Below are positions 36,274 through 45,643 of a DNA stretch of 64,000 nt, in pieces. Positions within the stretch are counted from its first letter, which is position 1, and the number at the start of each line of letters is the position of its first letter. The position numbers and the translations under genes were made by a program. The DNA is taken from positions 868,001 to 932,000 of the forward strand of contig NZ_JABWTA010000001.1 in NCBI RefSeq assembly GCF_013371495.1, read 5' to 3'. The notes under the pieces were generated by a model. It made no database searches, was not told the origin of the DNA, and saw only the letters and a list, made by a program, of their open reading frames with translations. Source of the stretch: Altererythrobacter lutimaris. Its GTDB lineage: Bacteria > Pseudomonadota > Alphaproteobacteria > Sphingomonadales > Sphingomonadaceae.

Positions 36274-39081
36274 ATGGGTAACGAACAGCAGAACTTCATC
36301 CCTGAACTCAGCGATCAGGAAGGCCCGCAGCCGGGCCCGTCCTGGGCGCGGCCGAACTGGCTGAAGGAAGTTTCTGACAGCGGTGCGGACCTGACGCAAG
36401 CGCTGGACCCGACTGCGATGAAGATGGCGGTCGAGAAAGCCGCGAAGCAAGCTGGCAAACCGTCTGATCCCAAAGCCATCGAGGAGGCTGCGGCCAATTC
36501 GATCAAGGCCATGATGCTGGTGCGGCTCTACCGTGTGCGCGGTCACATGGCGGCCAACCTCGATCCTTTGGGGCTGCATGATCGCGGGACGCCTGAAGAT
36601 CTGACGCTCGAATTCCATGGCTTTAAAGGTCACGAAGACACCGAAGTGTTCGTTGGCGGCGTGCTGGGTCTTGAGTGGACCACGGTGCGTGAGCTTTATA
36701 ACACTCTGCGCGCCACCTATTGCGGTGCGGTCGGCTTGGAATACATGCACATCGCGGACACTAAAGAGCGCCGCTTCCTGCAGGACAAGTTCGAAAGTCC
36801 GGGTGAAACGATCCAGTTTACCGAAGAAGGCAAGAAAGCGATCCTTGCCGCGGTCATTCGCGGCGAAGGCTATGAAGCGTTTCTCGGCAAGAAATATGTC
36901 GGCACCAAGCGCTTTGGCCTGGATGGCGGCGAATCCATGATCCCGGCGCTGGAAGCAGTGATCAAATATGGCGGCTCCACTGGCGTTCGCGAGATCATTT
37001 ACGGCATGGCGCACCGCGGCCGCTTGAACGTCCTCGCGAATGTGATGGCAAAGCCTTACAAGGTCATCTTCCATGAGTTCTCCGGCGGCACAGCCAACCC
37101 GGAAGATGTCGGCGGGTCTGGCGATGTGAAGTATCACCTCGGCACCAGCACAGACCGCGCTTTCGACGATATCGAAGTGCATATGAGCCTTGTGCCGAAC
37201 CCTTCACATCTGGAGGCGGTGAACCCGGTTGTGCTTGGCAAGGCGCGCGCTCAGCAAGCTATCCGTGACGATCTCAAACAGCACGAGCAGGTCCTGCCTG
37301 TGCTGATCCACGGCGATGCGGCCTTCGCTGGCCAGGGCGTCGTATGGGAAAGCCTCTCGCTTTCTGGCGTGCCCGGCTATGACACAGGCGGCTGCATCCA
37401 CTTCATTATCAATAACCAGATCGGCTTCACGACCAGCCCGAAGTTCGCACGCAGCTCGCCATACCCCAGCGATGTTGCGAAAGGCGTCATGGCGCCGATC
37501 CTGCATGTTAACGGCGATGACCCGGAAGCGGTGACTTTCGCTTGCAAGCTCGCGGTTGAATACCGCCAGACCTTCGGGCGCGACATTGTGATCGACATGT
37601 GGTGCTATCGTCGCTTTGGCCACAACGAAGGCGACGAGCCGAAATTCACACAGCCGATCATGTATGATGCGATCCGCAAGCATCCCAAAGTCAGCGTCAT
37701 CTATGCCGACCGACTGATTGATGAAGGCGTGATCGAAAAGGGCTACGCTCCGCAATTGCGTGAGGAATTCGAAGCTCAGCTCGAAGAAGAGTTCGAAGCG
37801 GCCAAGAGCTACAAGCCCAACGAAGCTGACTGGTTTGGCGGGCGTTGGGCCGGTCTCAACAAACCTGCGGACCCGGAAACAGCGCGGCGCAATGTGCATA
37901 CAGCCATCGAGCGCAAACTGTTCGACAGCCTCGGACGCACGCTGACGACTGTTCCTGACGATGTGACGATCCACAAGACGCTCGGCCGCGTGCTCAAGGC
38001 CAAGTCGGAAATGTTTGAAAGCGGCGAAGGCTTTGACTGGGCAACCGCCGAGGCACTCGCTTTCGGCAGCTTGGTGACAGAAGGATTTGGCGTGCGCCTA
38101 TCGGGGCAAGATAGCGGTCGCGGCACCTTCTCCCAGCGCCACGCCGTTTGGGTCGATCAGAACACTGAGAAGAAATACATTCCTCTGACCACGCTGCCGC
38201 ATGGCAAGTTCGAGGTCTATGACAGCACACTGTCTGAATACGGTGTACTCGGCTTTGAATACGGCTTTGCCATGGCCGATCCGAAAAGCCTGGTCATGTG
38301 GGAAGCGCAGTTCGGCGATTTCGCGAACGGTGCTCAGATCATGATCGACCAATTCATCGCGTCAGGCGAAGCCAAGTGGCTGCGCGCCAATGGCTTGGTC
38401 CTGCTGCTGCCGCATGGCTATGAGGGCCAGGGTCCTGAGCACAGCTCAGCCCGGCTCGAGCGCTTCCTGCAACTGTGCGCGAATGACAATATCCAGGTCT
38501 GCAATATCACGACGCCAGCCAACTATTTCCATGTGCTGCGCCGTCAGATGCTGCGTCCTTTCCGCAAACCGCTAGTGATCATGACGCCGAAGTCGCTGCT
38601 GCGGCATCCTCTTGCAAAGAGTCCGGCCGACGAATTCCTTGGCGAGCATCACTTCATGCGGATCAAGTCGGACACGACGGAAATCGCAGACGAGAAGGTT
38701 AAGCGCCTGGTCCTGTGTTCGGGCAAGGTCGCTTATGACCTGATCCAGAAGCGTGACGAAGAAGGTCTGAAGGACGTCTCAATCGTCCGGATCGAGCAGC
38801 TCTACCCATTCCCTGGTGAGGCCCTCGCCATTCGCCTGAAACGGATGAAGAACCTTAAAGAGGTCATCTGGTGTCAGGAAGAGCCGCGCAACAATGGCTC
38901 ATGGTTCTTTGTCGAAGAGCATATTGAAGCCGCGCTTTCCGAAGCTGGTCACGACGGTATGCGTCCGCTTTATGCAGGTCGCATGGCATCGGCGTCGCCG
39001 GCAACCGGCCTCGCCAAGCGCCACCAAGAACAGCAAGAGCAGCTGGTCGCAGCGGCTCTGGGTCTCAATTCAGGCAAGTAA
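36274..39081 (+). CDS. sucA: 2-oxoglutarate dehydrogenase E1 component
   Basis: The thiamine-diphosphate-dependent E1 subunit of the 2-oxoglutarate dehydrogenase complex decarboxylates 2-oxoglutarate and passes the succinyl group to SucB. The 935-residue protein has RVRGHMAANLDPLG, the substrate site GMAHRGRLNVLANV, the ThDP site GDAAFAGQGVVWE with NNQIGFTTSP, and the C-terminal QEEPRNNGSWFF. The MGNEQQ start lies behind a ggaga box and fits the family; a start at 36241 would add eleven residues. It belongs to the TCA operon. Confidence 0.96.
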   Translation: MGNEQQNFIPELSDQEGPQPGPSWARPNWLKEVSDSGADLTQALDPTAMKMAVEKAAKQAGKPSDPKAIEEAAANSIKAMMLVRLYRVRGHMAANLDPLGLHDRGTPEDLTLEFHGFKGHEDTEVFVGGVLGLEWTTVRELYNTLRATYCGAVGLEYMHIADTKERRFLQDKFESPGETIQFTEEGKKAILAAVIRGEGYEAFLGKKYVGTKRFGLDGGESMIPALEAVIKYGGSTGVREIIYGMAHRGRLNVLANVMAKPYKVIFHEFSGGTANPEDVGGSGDVKYHLGTSTDRAFDDIEVHMSLVPNPSHLEAVNPVVLGKARAQQAIRDDLKQHEQVLPVLIHGDAAFAGQGVVWESLSLSGVPGYDTGGCIHFIINNQIGFTTSPKFARSSPYPSDVAKGVMAPILHVNGDDPEAVTFACKLAVEYRQTFGRDIVIDMWCYRRFGHNEGDEPKFTQPIMYDAIRKHPKVSVIYADRLIDEGVIEKGYAPQLREEFEAQLEEEFEAAKSYKPNEADWFGGRWAGLNKPADPETARRNVHTAIERKLFDSLGRTLTTVPDDVTIHKTLGRVLKAKSEMFESGEGFDWATAEALAFGSLVTEGFGVRLSGQDSGRGTFSQRHAVWVDQNTEKKYIPLTTLPHGKFEVYDSTLSEYGVLGFEYGFAMADPKSLVMWEAQFGDFANGAQIMIDQFIASGEAKWLRANGLVLLLPHGYEGQGPEHSSARLERFLQLCANDNIQVCNITTPANYFHVLRRQMLRPFRKPLVIMTPKSLLRHPLAKSPADEFLGEHHFMRIKSDTTEIADEKVKRLVLCSGKVAYDLIQKRDEEGLKDVSIVRIEQLYPFPGEALAIRLKRMKNLKEVIWCQEEPRNNGSWFFVEEHIEAALSEAGHDGMRPLYAGRMASASPATGLAKRHQEQQEQLVAAALGLNSGK

Positions 39082-39122
39082 CTCCGCACTTCAAGCCGTA
39101 AAAAGACATAGGAAACAGTCAG

Positions 39123-40352
39123 ATGGCTACAGAAATTAAAGTCCCAACTCTGGGCGAATCGGTAACCGAGGCAACCGTCGGTGAATGGCTGAAGCAGCCG
39201 GGCGATGCTGTTGCGGTCGACGAGCCGATTGCGAGCCTCGAGACTGACAAGGTCGCCGTGGACGTTCCCTCTCCTGTCGCTGGCGTATTGCAATCACATG
39301 CGGTCGAAGTCGGCGACACTGTAGAAGTTGGTGCACTCATTGCAACGGTCGAAGAAGGCGCGACGGGCGCTGCGACCAAAGGCGAAGAGCCCGCTCGCAG
39401 TCAGGAAGCCCGTGAGGAAGGCAAGGAAGAACGCAGCGAAAACGACTCCGGTGATGCCTCATCCGTAACAATGTCGCCTGCTGTGCGTCGCGCAGTGCTT
39501 GAACACGGTGTTGATCCAACCACCATCAAAGGAACTGGCAAGGATGGCCGTCTGACTAAGGAAGATGTGCTCGCTGCTGCAAAAGCGAAGAGCGACCCTG
39601 CTCCTACCCAATCTGCAGCCGCCACAGCTCCTGCTGCCGCGCCGTCTGGCTCGCGCAACACGGAACGCGTGAAGATGACGCGGATGCGTCAAACAATCGC
39701 GAAACGTCTGAAAGGCGCGCAGGAAAATGCAGCGCTGCTTACGACATTCAACGATGTCGATATGTCCGCGGTCATGGAAGCGCGCGCGAAGTACAAGGAT
39801 CTGTTCGCCAAGAAGCACGATATCCGCTTGGGCTTCATGGGCTTCTTTGCGAAAGCGGCGTGCCTTGCCTTGAAAGACGTGCCTTCAGTCAACGCCTATA
39901 TCGAAGGCGATGAGATCGTCTATCACGACTATGTCGACATCTCCGTCGCGGTCAGCGCGCCCAACGGCCTCGTGGTCCCCGTAATCCGCGATGCGCAGGC
40001 CAAGGGCTTCGCGCAGATCGAGAAGGACATTGCTGACTTTGGCGCGCGCGCCAAGGAAGGCACACTTACGATGGAAGACATGTCCGGCGGCACGTTCACC
40101 ATCTCCAATGGCGGCGTCTTTGGAAGCCTAATGTCGACGCCGATCATCAACCCGCCGCAATCTGCTGTGCTGGGCCTTCACCGGATCGAAGAGCGTCCTG
40201 TCGCGGTCAATGGCGAAGTCGTCATCAAGCCGATGATGTATATCGCGCTTAGCTATGACCACCGGCTGATTGACGGACGTGAGGCTGTCACGGCACTCAA
40301 GATTATCAAGGAAGCGATCGAAGATCCGACACGGATGCTGATCGACCTTTAA
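39123..40352 (+). CDS. sucB: 2-oxoglutarate dehydrogenase E2 component, dihydrolipoyl succinyltransferase
   Basis: The E2 core of the 2-oxoglutarate dehydrogenase complex. The 409-residue protein has one lipoyl domain with the lipoylated Lys in [14 protein letters not shown] charged linker and an E3-binding domain follow ([20 protein letters not shown]). The catalytic domain ends in the active-site [18 protein letters not shown]. The succinyltransferase type is supported by its place between sucA and lpdA. A taggaaac box precedes the ATG. Confidence 0.95.
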   Translation: MATEIKVPTLGESVTEATVGEWLKQPGDAVAVDEPIASLETDKVAVDVPSPVAGVLQSHAVEVGDTVEVGALIATVEEGATGAATKGEEPARSQEAREEGKEERSENDSGDASSVTMSPAVRRAVLEHGVDPTTIKGTGKDGRLTKEDVLAAAKAKSDPAPTQSAAATAPAAAPSGSRNTERVKMTRMRQTIAKRLKGAQENAALLTTFNDVDMSAVMEARAKYKDLFAKKHDIRLGFMGFFAKAACLALKDVPSVNAYIEGDEIVYHDYVDISVAVSAPNGLVVPVIRDAQAKGFAQIEKDIADFGARAKEGTLTMEDMSGGTFTISNGGVFGSLMSTPIINPPQSAVLGLHRIEERPVAVNGEVVIKPMMYIALSYDHRLIDGREAVTALKIIKEAIEDPTRMLIDL

Positions 40353-40362
40353 GGACATCAAA

Positions 40363-41781
40363 ATGGCTGATCATTCTTACGATTACGACGTTCTTATTAT
40401 CGGCGCTGGCCCCGGCGGTTATGTCGCAGCGATCCGCGCGGCTCAGCTCGGCTTGAAGGTGGCCTGCGCTGAAGGCCGTGAGACGCTCGGCGGAACCTGC
40501 CTCAATGTGGGCTGTATCCCGTCAAAGGCATTGCTTCACGCGTCTGAATATTTCGACGCGGCTGCAAGTAACAAAATGGCGGACATGGGCATCGAAGTGA
40601 AGCCTAAGCTCAACCTTGAGAAGATGCATGGCCAGCGGCTCGATGCGGTGGATGGCCTCACAAAAGGCATCGAATTTCTCTTCAAGAAGAACAAGGTCGA
40701 CTGGAAGAAAGGCTACGCCACGTTCCAGGATGCGCACACCGTCAAAGTCGGTGACGAGACTGTGACGGCGAAGGACATTGTCATCGCGACAGGCTCTTCG
40801 GTCACGCCTCTGCCGGGTGTCGAAGTCGATAATGCCAAAGGCGTAGTCGTGGACTCCACCGGCGCGCTGGAGCTTCCCAAAGTGCCCAAAAAGATGGTCG
40901 TAATCGGCGGCGGTGTGATCGGGCTGGAACTTGGCAGCGTGTGGCGCCGCTTGGGCGCAGAAGTGATCTGTGTCGAATTCCTTGACCAGATCCTGCCCGG
41001 CATGGACGGCGATGTGCGCAAGGAAGCGAACAAGATCTTCAAGAAGCAGGGCATCACTTTCAAGCTCTCGACCAAGGTCACAGGCGTATCCGTCAAAGGC
41101 AAGAAAGCGACGCTTACGCTTGAGCCCGCAGCGGGTGGTGACACAGAAACCATGGAAGCCGATTGCGTGCTCGTTTCCATCGGCCGCAAGCCCAACACTG
41201 ACGGGTTAGGCCTCGAAAATATCGGCCTCGAAACGAACCAACGCGGCCAGATCGAAACAGGTCATGACTTCCGCACCAAGGTCGACGGCGTGTGGGCTAT
41301 CGGCGACGTCATTCCCGGCCCGATGCTCGCGCATAAGGCAGAGGATGAAGGCATTGCGGTGGCTGAGAACGTCGCTGGCGAAACCGGCATTGTGAACCAC
41401 GATGTCATCCCGTCGGTCGTCTACACCTGGCCTGAAATCGCAGGTGTGGGCCTCACCACAGAGGAAGCCATCGAGAAAGCGGGTGGCGACAAGTCCAAGG
41501 TCAATGTCGGGAAATTCCCGATGATGGCAAACAGCCGCGCTAAGACCAATCACGAGCCGGACGGCTTTGTGAAAGTCATTTCGGATGCAGAAACCGACCG
41601 CGTGCTCGGCGTATGGGCGATTGCGAGTGTTGCTGGGACGATGATAGCGGAAGCAGGGATCGCGATGGAGTTCGGTGCGACGTCGGAAGACATCGCTTAC
41701 ACCTGCCACGCGCACCCGACCCATGCCGAGGCGATGAAAGAGGCCGCGATGGCAGTACGCGGAAAGCCGATCCACATTTGA
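40363..41781 (+). CDS. lpdA: Dihydrolipoyl dehydrogenase
   Basis: The E3 flavoprotein reoxidises dihydrolipoamide with NAD for the 2-oxo-acid dehydrogenase complexes. The 472-residue protein shows the FAD loop IIGAGPGGYVAAIRA, the redox disulphide GGTCLNVGCIPSKAL, the NAD loop VIGGGVIGLELGSVW, the second FAD motif GVWAIGDVIPGPMLAHKAEDEG, and the C-terminal His-Glu pair in CHAHPTHAEAM. It starts 10 bases after sucB and is the last gene of the TCA operon. Confidence 0.96.
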   Translation: MADHSYDYDVLIIGAGPGGYVAAIRAAQLGLKVACAEGRETLGGTCLNVGCIPSKALLHASEYFDAAASNKMADMGIEVKPKLNLEKMHGQRLDAVDGLTKGIEFLFKKNKVDWKKGYATFQDAHTVKVGDETVTAKDIVIATGSSVTPLPGVEVDNAKGVVVDSTGALELPKVPKKMVVIGGGVIGLELGSVWRRLGAEVICVEFLDQILPGMDGDVRKEANKIFKKQGITFKLSTKVTGVSVKGKKATLTLEPAAGGDTETMEADCVLVSIGRKPNTDGLGLENIGLETNQRGQIETGHDFRTKVDGVWAIGDVIPGPMLAHKAEDEGIAVAENVAGETGIVNHDVIPSVVYTWPEIAGVGLTTEEAIEKAGGDKSKVNVGKFPMMANSRAKTNHEPDGFVKVISDAETDRVLGVWAIASVAGTMIAEAGIAMEFGATSEDIAYTCHAHPTHAEAMKEAAMAVRGKPIHI

Positions 41782-41861
41782 TCGCCCGCTCTTCTGAGTG
41801 CTTTCCTGAGATTGCTCCCTTTGCCGCGCCGCATTAAGGCGAATGGCAAGGGGAGATTCTT

Positions 41862-43196
41862 TTGGCCTATCCAAGACTGACGAAAGAGCCGGGTGCGCTG
41901 AGAACGGCAGCAGCCATTAAAGCGGGCACGCTGTCGCCGCTCGAAGCCGTCGATGCGGCGATTGCACGGATCGAACAGCTCAACGCGCCATTGAACGCTG
42001 TTGTTGTCCAAGACTTTGATCGTGCCCGCGAAACCGCCAAAGCGCTTGAGCATCAAGGCCCGGACGACAACTCACCGCTGTTTGGCGTGCCGATGACAGT
42101 CAAGGAAAGCTATGACGTCGCGGGCCTCCCGACGACCTTCGGGATTGAACGGTACAAGGACACCATCGCCACGCGCGACTCCCGCGTGGTCGAAAAGCTG
42201 AAAGCTGCCGGCGCAATCATCATCGGCAAGACCAATGTCCCGGCCGAGCTTACGGATTGGCAATCGAACAATCCAGTCTATGGCCGGACCAACAATCCGC
42301 ACGATCATGGCCGGTCTCCCGGAGGATCATCGGGTGGCTCAGCTGCCGCGGTTGCAAGCGGCATGGTCGCGTGTGAGTTTGGCAGCGACATTGGCGGATC
42401 TATCCGCGTGCCTGCGCATTTCTGCGGTGTCTGGGGACACAAGCCGAGCTGGGGTCTCATCAGCAAACGCGGGCATAGCCATCCCGCTTTTGCGGGCAAA
42501 CCCACCCATGACGGCGCGCTTTCCGTATGCGGCCCGCTTGCCCGCTCCGGTGAAGACATTGCCGCGCTGATGCAGGTCACAGCCGAACATGTCATGCCGA
42601 GCAATGCGAAGCCGCTCTCCGAATGCAGACTTTTGCTCGTGACCCACATTGAAGGCTCTCCAGTCGACTATAGCGTGGGCACGCCTCTAGAGGACGCAAT
42701 GGCTAAGCTCGAGCCTGTCGTTGTACGTGTTGATAGAGAGAGCGCTTTGCTACCTGACCTCGCCAAGCATCACCGCAACTATATGCGGATGATGAACACC
42801 GCTATGGCGCGCGGTGCTCCTGATCCAAAGGGCAATCGCGCCACGGCGACCGACTGGTTCAATCTGCTCGACGCACAAGCCGAATGCGAAGCGGAGTGGC
42901 AAAAGCTGCTCGAGGAATATGACTTCGTGCTGGCGCCCCCTGCCCCGGTCCTCGCCACCGAGCATGTCGAAGGTTCGCTGTTCAAGACGGACGTCAGCAT
43001 CAATACAAAGATGGTTTCCTCTGCCTCCGGCCTTGCATGGGCGGGCGTTGCGACGTTACCGAACCTGCCTTCGACCGTTTTGCCGATCGGAACCTTCGAT
43101 AACTTGCCTTGCGGAATGCAAGTGATCGGGCCGCGCTGGCGTGATCTCGATTGCATCCATGCTGCCATCGCAATCGATGAAATCGTAAACGGCTAA
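41862..43196 (+). CDS. Amidase signature family hydrolase
   Basis: An amidase-signature enzyme with the Ser-cisSer-Lys triad. The catalytic Lys is in PMTVKESYDVAG, the glycine/serine loop is GRSPGGSSGGSAAAVASGM, and the nucleophile serine is in FGSDIGGSIRVPAHFCG. At 444 residues it is full length. It starts with TTG at 41862, six bases after a strong ggggag box; no ATG fits. It may hydrolyse an amide of unknown identity; GatA is unlikely because gatB and gatC are absent. Confidence 0.88.
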   Translation: MAYPRLTKEPGALRTAAAIKAGTLSPLEAVDAAIARIEQLNAPLNAVVVQDFDRARETAKALEHQGPDDNSPLFGVPMTVKESYDVAGLPTTFGIERYKDTIATRDSRVVEKLKAAGAIIIGKTNVPAELTDWQSNNPVYGRTNNPHDHGRSPGGSSGGSAAAVASGMVACEFGSDIGGSIRVPAHFCGVWGHKPSWGLISKRGHSHPAFAGKPTHDGALSVCGPLARSGEDIAALMQVTAEHVMPSNAKPLSECRLLLVTHIEGSPVDYSVGTPLEDAMAKLEPVVVRVDRESALLPDLAKHHRNYMRMMNTAMARGAPDPKGNRATATDWFNLLDAQAECEAEWQKLLEEYDFVLAPPAPVLATEHVEGSLFKTDVSINTKMVSSASGLAWAGVATLPNLPSTVLPIGTFDNLPCGMQVIGPRWRDLDCIHAAIAIDEIVNG

Positions 43197-43199
43197 GTC

Positions 43200-43862
43200 A
43201 TGAACGCAGAAGTCTTAACACCACTTCTTGACGCGCTCGACATTCTGGGTGTCGCAGTCTTTGCGCTGTCCGGCGCGTTGCTCGCCGCGAAAGAGCGCCA
43301 GACATTCGTCACTATGGCGTTCTTCGCGCTGGTCACAGGTGTTGGGGGAGGCACCGTCCGCGACCTTTTGATCGGCGCGCCGGTCTTCTGGATCAGCGAC
43401 CCGTGGATATCGCTCGCCTGCATGGTCGTTGCACTGCTTGTGTGGTTCACGCCGACGCGCTGGTGGGATGGCAAGCTGCTCGACTATGCCGACGGCATAG
43501 GCCTTACAGCCTATGCGGTTTTGGGAAGCGCCAAAGCGCTGTCTTACGGCCTGCCGCCTGTGCCAGCGATGATGATGGGCGTTGTCACAGGAACGGTCGG
43601 CGGCGTGATCCGAGATGTGATCGCAGGAAAGCCCTCAATCGTCATGCGGCCTGAGCTCTACGTCACCGCAGCTGCGCTATCAGCAAGCCTGTGCGTCGCT
43701 GGAACCTGGCTGGATTTACCGCGCGAACCGGTGTGGATCATCGCAACGCTGGCAGGTCTTATCCTGCGCAGCGCCGCCATCAAATGGAGCCTTGCGCTGC
43801 CTTACTACAAAGAGAAAAACCACGTTCAAGCTCCATCAGAGGATCCTGAAATCAGCCCGTAA
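43200..43862 (+). CDS. Trimeric intracellular cation channel family protein (UPF0126/YicG)
   Basis: A 220-residue membrane protein with seven hydrophobic segments in two homologous halves. It carries the UPF0126 motifs ILGVAVFALSGALLAAKERQ, GVGGGTVRDLLIG and, repeated in the second half, GTVGGVIRDVIAGKPS. Prokaryotic members of this family form trimeric channels for K or glycine-like solutes. It starts three bases after the amidase stop. It overlaps the convergent gene by 11 bases. Confidence 0.88.
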   Translation: MNAEVLTPLLDALDILGVAVFALSGALLAAKERQTFVTMAFFALVTGVGGGTVRDLLIGAPVFWISDPWISLACMVVALLVWFTPTRWWDGKLLDYADGIGLTAYAVLGSAKALSYGLPPVPAMMMGVVTGTVGGVIRDVIAGKPSIVMRPELYVTAAALSASLCVAGTWLDLPREPVWIIATLAGLILRSAAIKWSLALPYYKEKNHVQAPSEDPEISP

Positions 43863-44742
43863 AATCAGGCGCTTCTGCGGTACGATAGCGATCATCTTCA
43901 CGGCTTGTGCGTTCGTCAGTCGCGGCGACTTCTTCGCCCAGCAACGGACCGCCAGGATAAGCTGGCAAACGCTCGGCATCGACTTCGAGTGCAGGGGCGT
44001 TCTCTGTGTCTGTGTTGCGGCGCGCTTCAGCATAACGGTCCGCACTCCATTGGCGATCATCGGTACGTTGCTCGCGCGAGGAGCCTTCTGCAAAAGCGTC
44101 CGAAAAGTCAGCGTTTGACGCGCGGCTGCCATAGTCGATGTCCGAGATCTGGCCATTGGGGCCGATGCGGCATGTGAAACCCTCACCATTGTAGAGAGAA
44201 CCGGACACGCGCCAGCCTTCGCCAGTGCGATCTACGCCGTCCACGCTATCAACGCGAACATCACGTTCGATCTCGCGCACACACATGCTGACCGCATTGT
44301 CGATGCCGCGCCCGCCATTGTAACGGGAGTCCCCGCGACGGTCGCGATTGTCATAGTCGCGATCCCGGTAATCACGATCCCTGTAACGATAGTCGCGTTC
44401 GCGGCGATCACGGTCGCGCTTGTTGTTGTTCGCAGCGCTGGCAATCGCAGCAATTCCGCCGAGGATTAGGACGCCCGCGACAACATCGCCTGCATCAATC
44501 CCGCGGCGATGATGGCGATGACCACGATATCCGCGCCATCCGCGATAGCCGCGCCAGCCACGGTGGTGCTCAGCCTTCTGCGCTTCCGGATCAAATGTGC
44601 CCGGCAAGGCGAAAGGAGCCGATTGAGCGCTCTGCATTGGCGCGGATGGCAGCTCAGCTGCGCTTGCAGCGATCGGAGATACAGTCATTGCGAGCGCTGC
44701 GGTCATTCCGGCAAAGGCGCTCTTGCGAGTGATGCGGGCCAT
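43852..44742 (-). CDS. Secreted Arg/Asp/Tyr-rich protein with glycine-rich membrane segment (copy 1)
   Basis: I do not know this family by name. The 296-residue protein has a signal peptide (AGMTAALAMTVSPIAASAA), a Trp/Arg/His-rich stretch (HRGWRGYRGWRGYRGHRHH), and a hydrophobic segment IDAGDVVAGVLILGGIAAIA. A repetitive RDRDYRDRD region follows, then a conserved globular part with two cysteines (VSMCVREIERD; GFTCRIGPNGQISDIDY). A long acidic tail ends it. It is clearly related to the next gene on the same strand. The layout suggests an envelope protein; the role is unknown. Confidence 0.65.
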   Translation of the reverse strand: MARITRKSAFAGMTAALAMTVSPIAASAAELPSAPMQSAQSAPFALPGTFDPEAQKAEHHRGWRGYRGWRGYRGHRHHRRGIDAGDVVAGVLILGGIAAIASAANNNKRDRDRRERDYRYRDRDYRDRDYDNRDRRGDSRYNGGRGIDNAVSMCVREIERDVRVDSVDGVDRTGEGWRVSGSLYNGEGFTCRIGPNGQISDIDYGSRASNADFSDAFAEGSSREQRTDDRQWSADRYAEARRNTDTENAPALEVDAERLPAYPGGPLLGEEVAATDERTSREDDRYRTAEAPDFTG

Positions 44743-44849
44743 TCTTCGGTCCCTCCTGTTTGTTCAGCCGCGCGCTTGGCTAGCCCCTATGCGCGAACCT
44801 TCAAGAATCGGAGGACGTCCACCACGCGTCCAGAATGCCAATATAGTTA

Positions 44850-44881
44850 GGCGGCTCAGGCTGACTAGTGCCTGAACCGCC
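44850..44881 (-). terminator. Hairpin between the two related secreted-protein genes
   Basis: A 12-bp stem (44850-44861 with 44870-44881, one G-U pair) has an eight-base loop. It lies 43 bases after the stop of the upstream gene on the minus strand. The U-tract is weak (UAACUAUAUU), so it could be a partial terminator or an mRNA end stabiliser. Confidence 0.5.
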
Positions 44882-44923
44882 CATGGTGGCCCTAAATGTA
44901 GGGGTTAGTTGGAAATGTGGTGC

Positions 44924-45532
44924 TTACCGCAGTCCGCGAATGCCGCGATAGTCGACATCGGTCACACGCCCCCGCTCGATGTAGCAAGTGAACTTGCCGG
45001 CATCCCGGTCATAGCCCCGATCATAGCGACCATGACGGTCGTAGCGATCATAGCGGTTGTAGCGCGTGTTATAGCGGCCCCAACCACGATTGCCGTCGAC
45101 AACCAGGCGGCCTTTGACGCGCCAGCCATAGGACCTGCGATCAACATCGCGGATCTCCGTCACATCTGCGAAGCGGTAGCCAGACCGGCGCGCGTCACGC
45201 TCTGCAGCCCGGATACATTTTTCGACTGCACGACGCGGATTGCCGCGACGATAATTGTGTCCGCGGTAATAGCCCCGGTCGCGATAATCACGATCACGAT
45301 CACGATAGCGATAGTCGTCATAACGAAAGCGATCGCGCTTGTTCTTGCTCGCAGCGCTTGCAATGGCTGCGATGCCGCCGATGATCACAGCGCCTGCAAT
45401 GATGTCACCTGCATCGATCTTGTCGCGGTCGCCGTGACGTGCTTGTGCGGGCGTCGCGCCAGCAAGGGCCATTGCGCCCACTGCGGCTGTTGCGATCCCA
45501 CCTTTCGCAAAGAGTTTGCCTGTCATGCTCAT
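44924..45532 (-). CDS. Secreted Arg/Asp/Tyr-rich protein with glycine-rich membrane segment (copy 2)
   Basis: A 202-residue relative of the previous gene. It has a signal peptide (GGIATAAVGAMALAGATPAQA), the shared segment KIDAGDIIAGAVIIGGIAAIASAAS, a repetitive RYRDRDRDYRDRG stretch, and the globular part with two cysteines (VEKCIRAAERDA; GKFTCYIERGRVTDVDYRG). A second Arg/Tyr/Asp-rich block is inserted near residues 150-185. The start at 45532 has a ggaga box seven bases upstream. It lacks the acidic tail of copy 1. The two look like an old tandem duplication. Confidence 0.65.
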   Translation of the reverse strand: MSMTGKLFAKGGIATAAVGAMALAGATPAQARHGDRDKIDAGDIIAGAVIIGGIAAIASAASKNKRDRFRYDDYRYRDRDRDYRDRGYYRGHNYRRGNPRRAVEKCIRAAERDARRSGYRFADVTEIRDVDRRSYGWRVKGRLVVDGNRGWGRYNTRYNRYDRYDRHGRYDRGYDRDAGKFTCYIERGRVTDVDYRGIRGLR

Positions 45533-45643
45533 AGAGGGTCTCCTCAATTGAGCCGTGGCGGGAGTGCCTCGGCTTCGAGAATGCTTCTATGAGAGACGGA
45601 CTGAGGCGTGACTGAACTTGCCTTACAGCCGATGTTCATAAAA

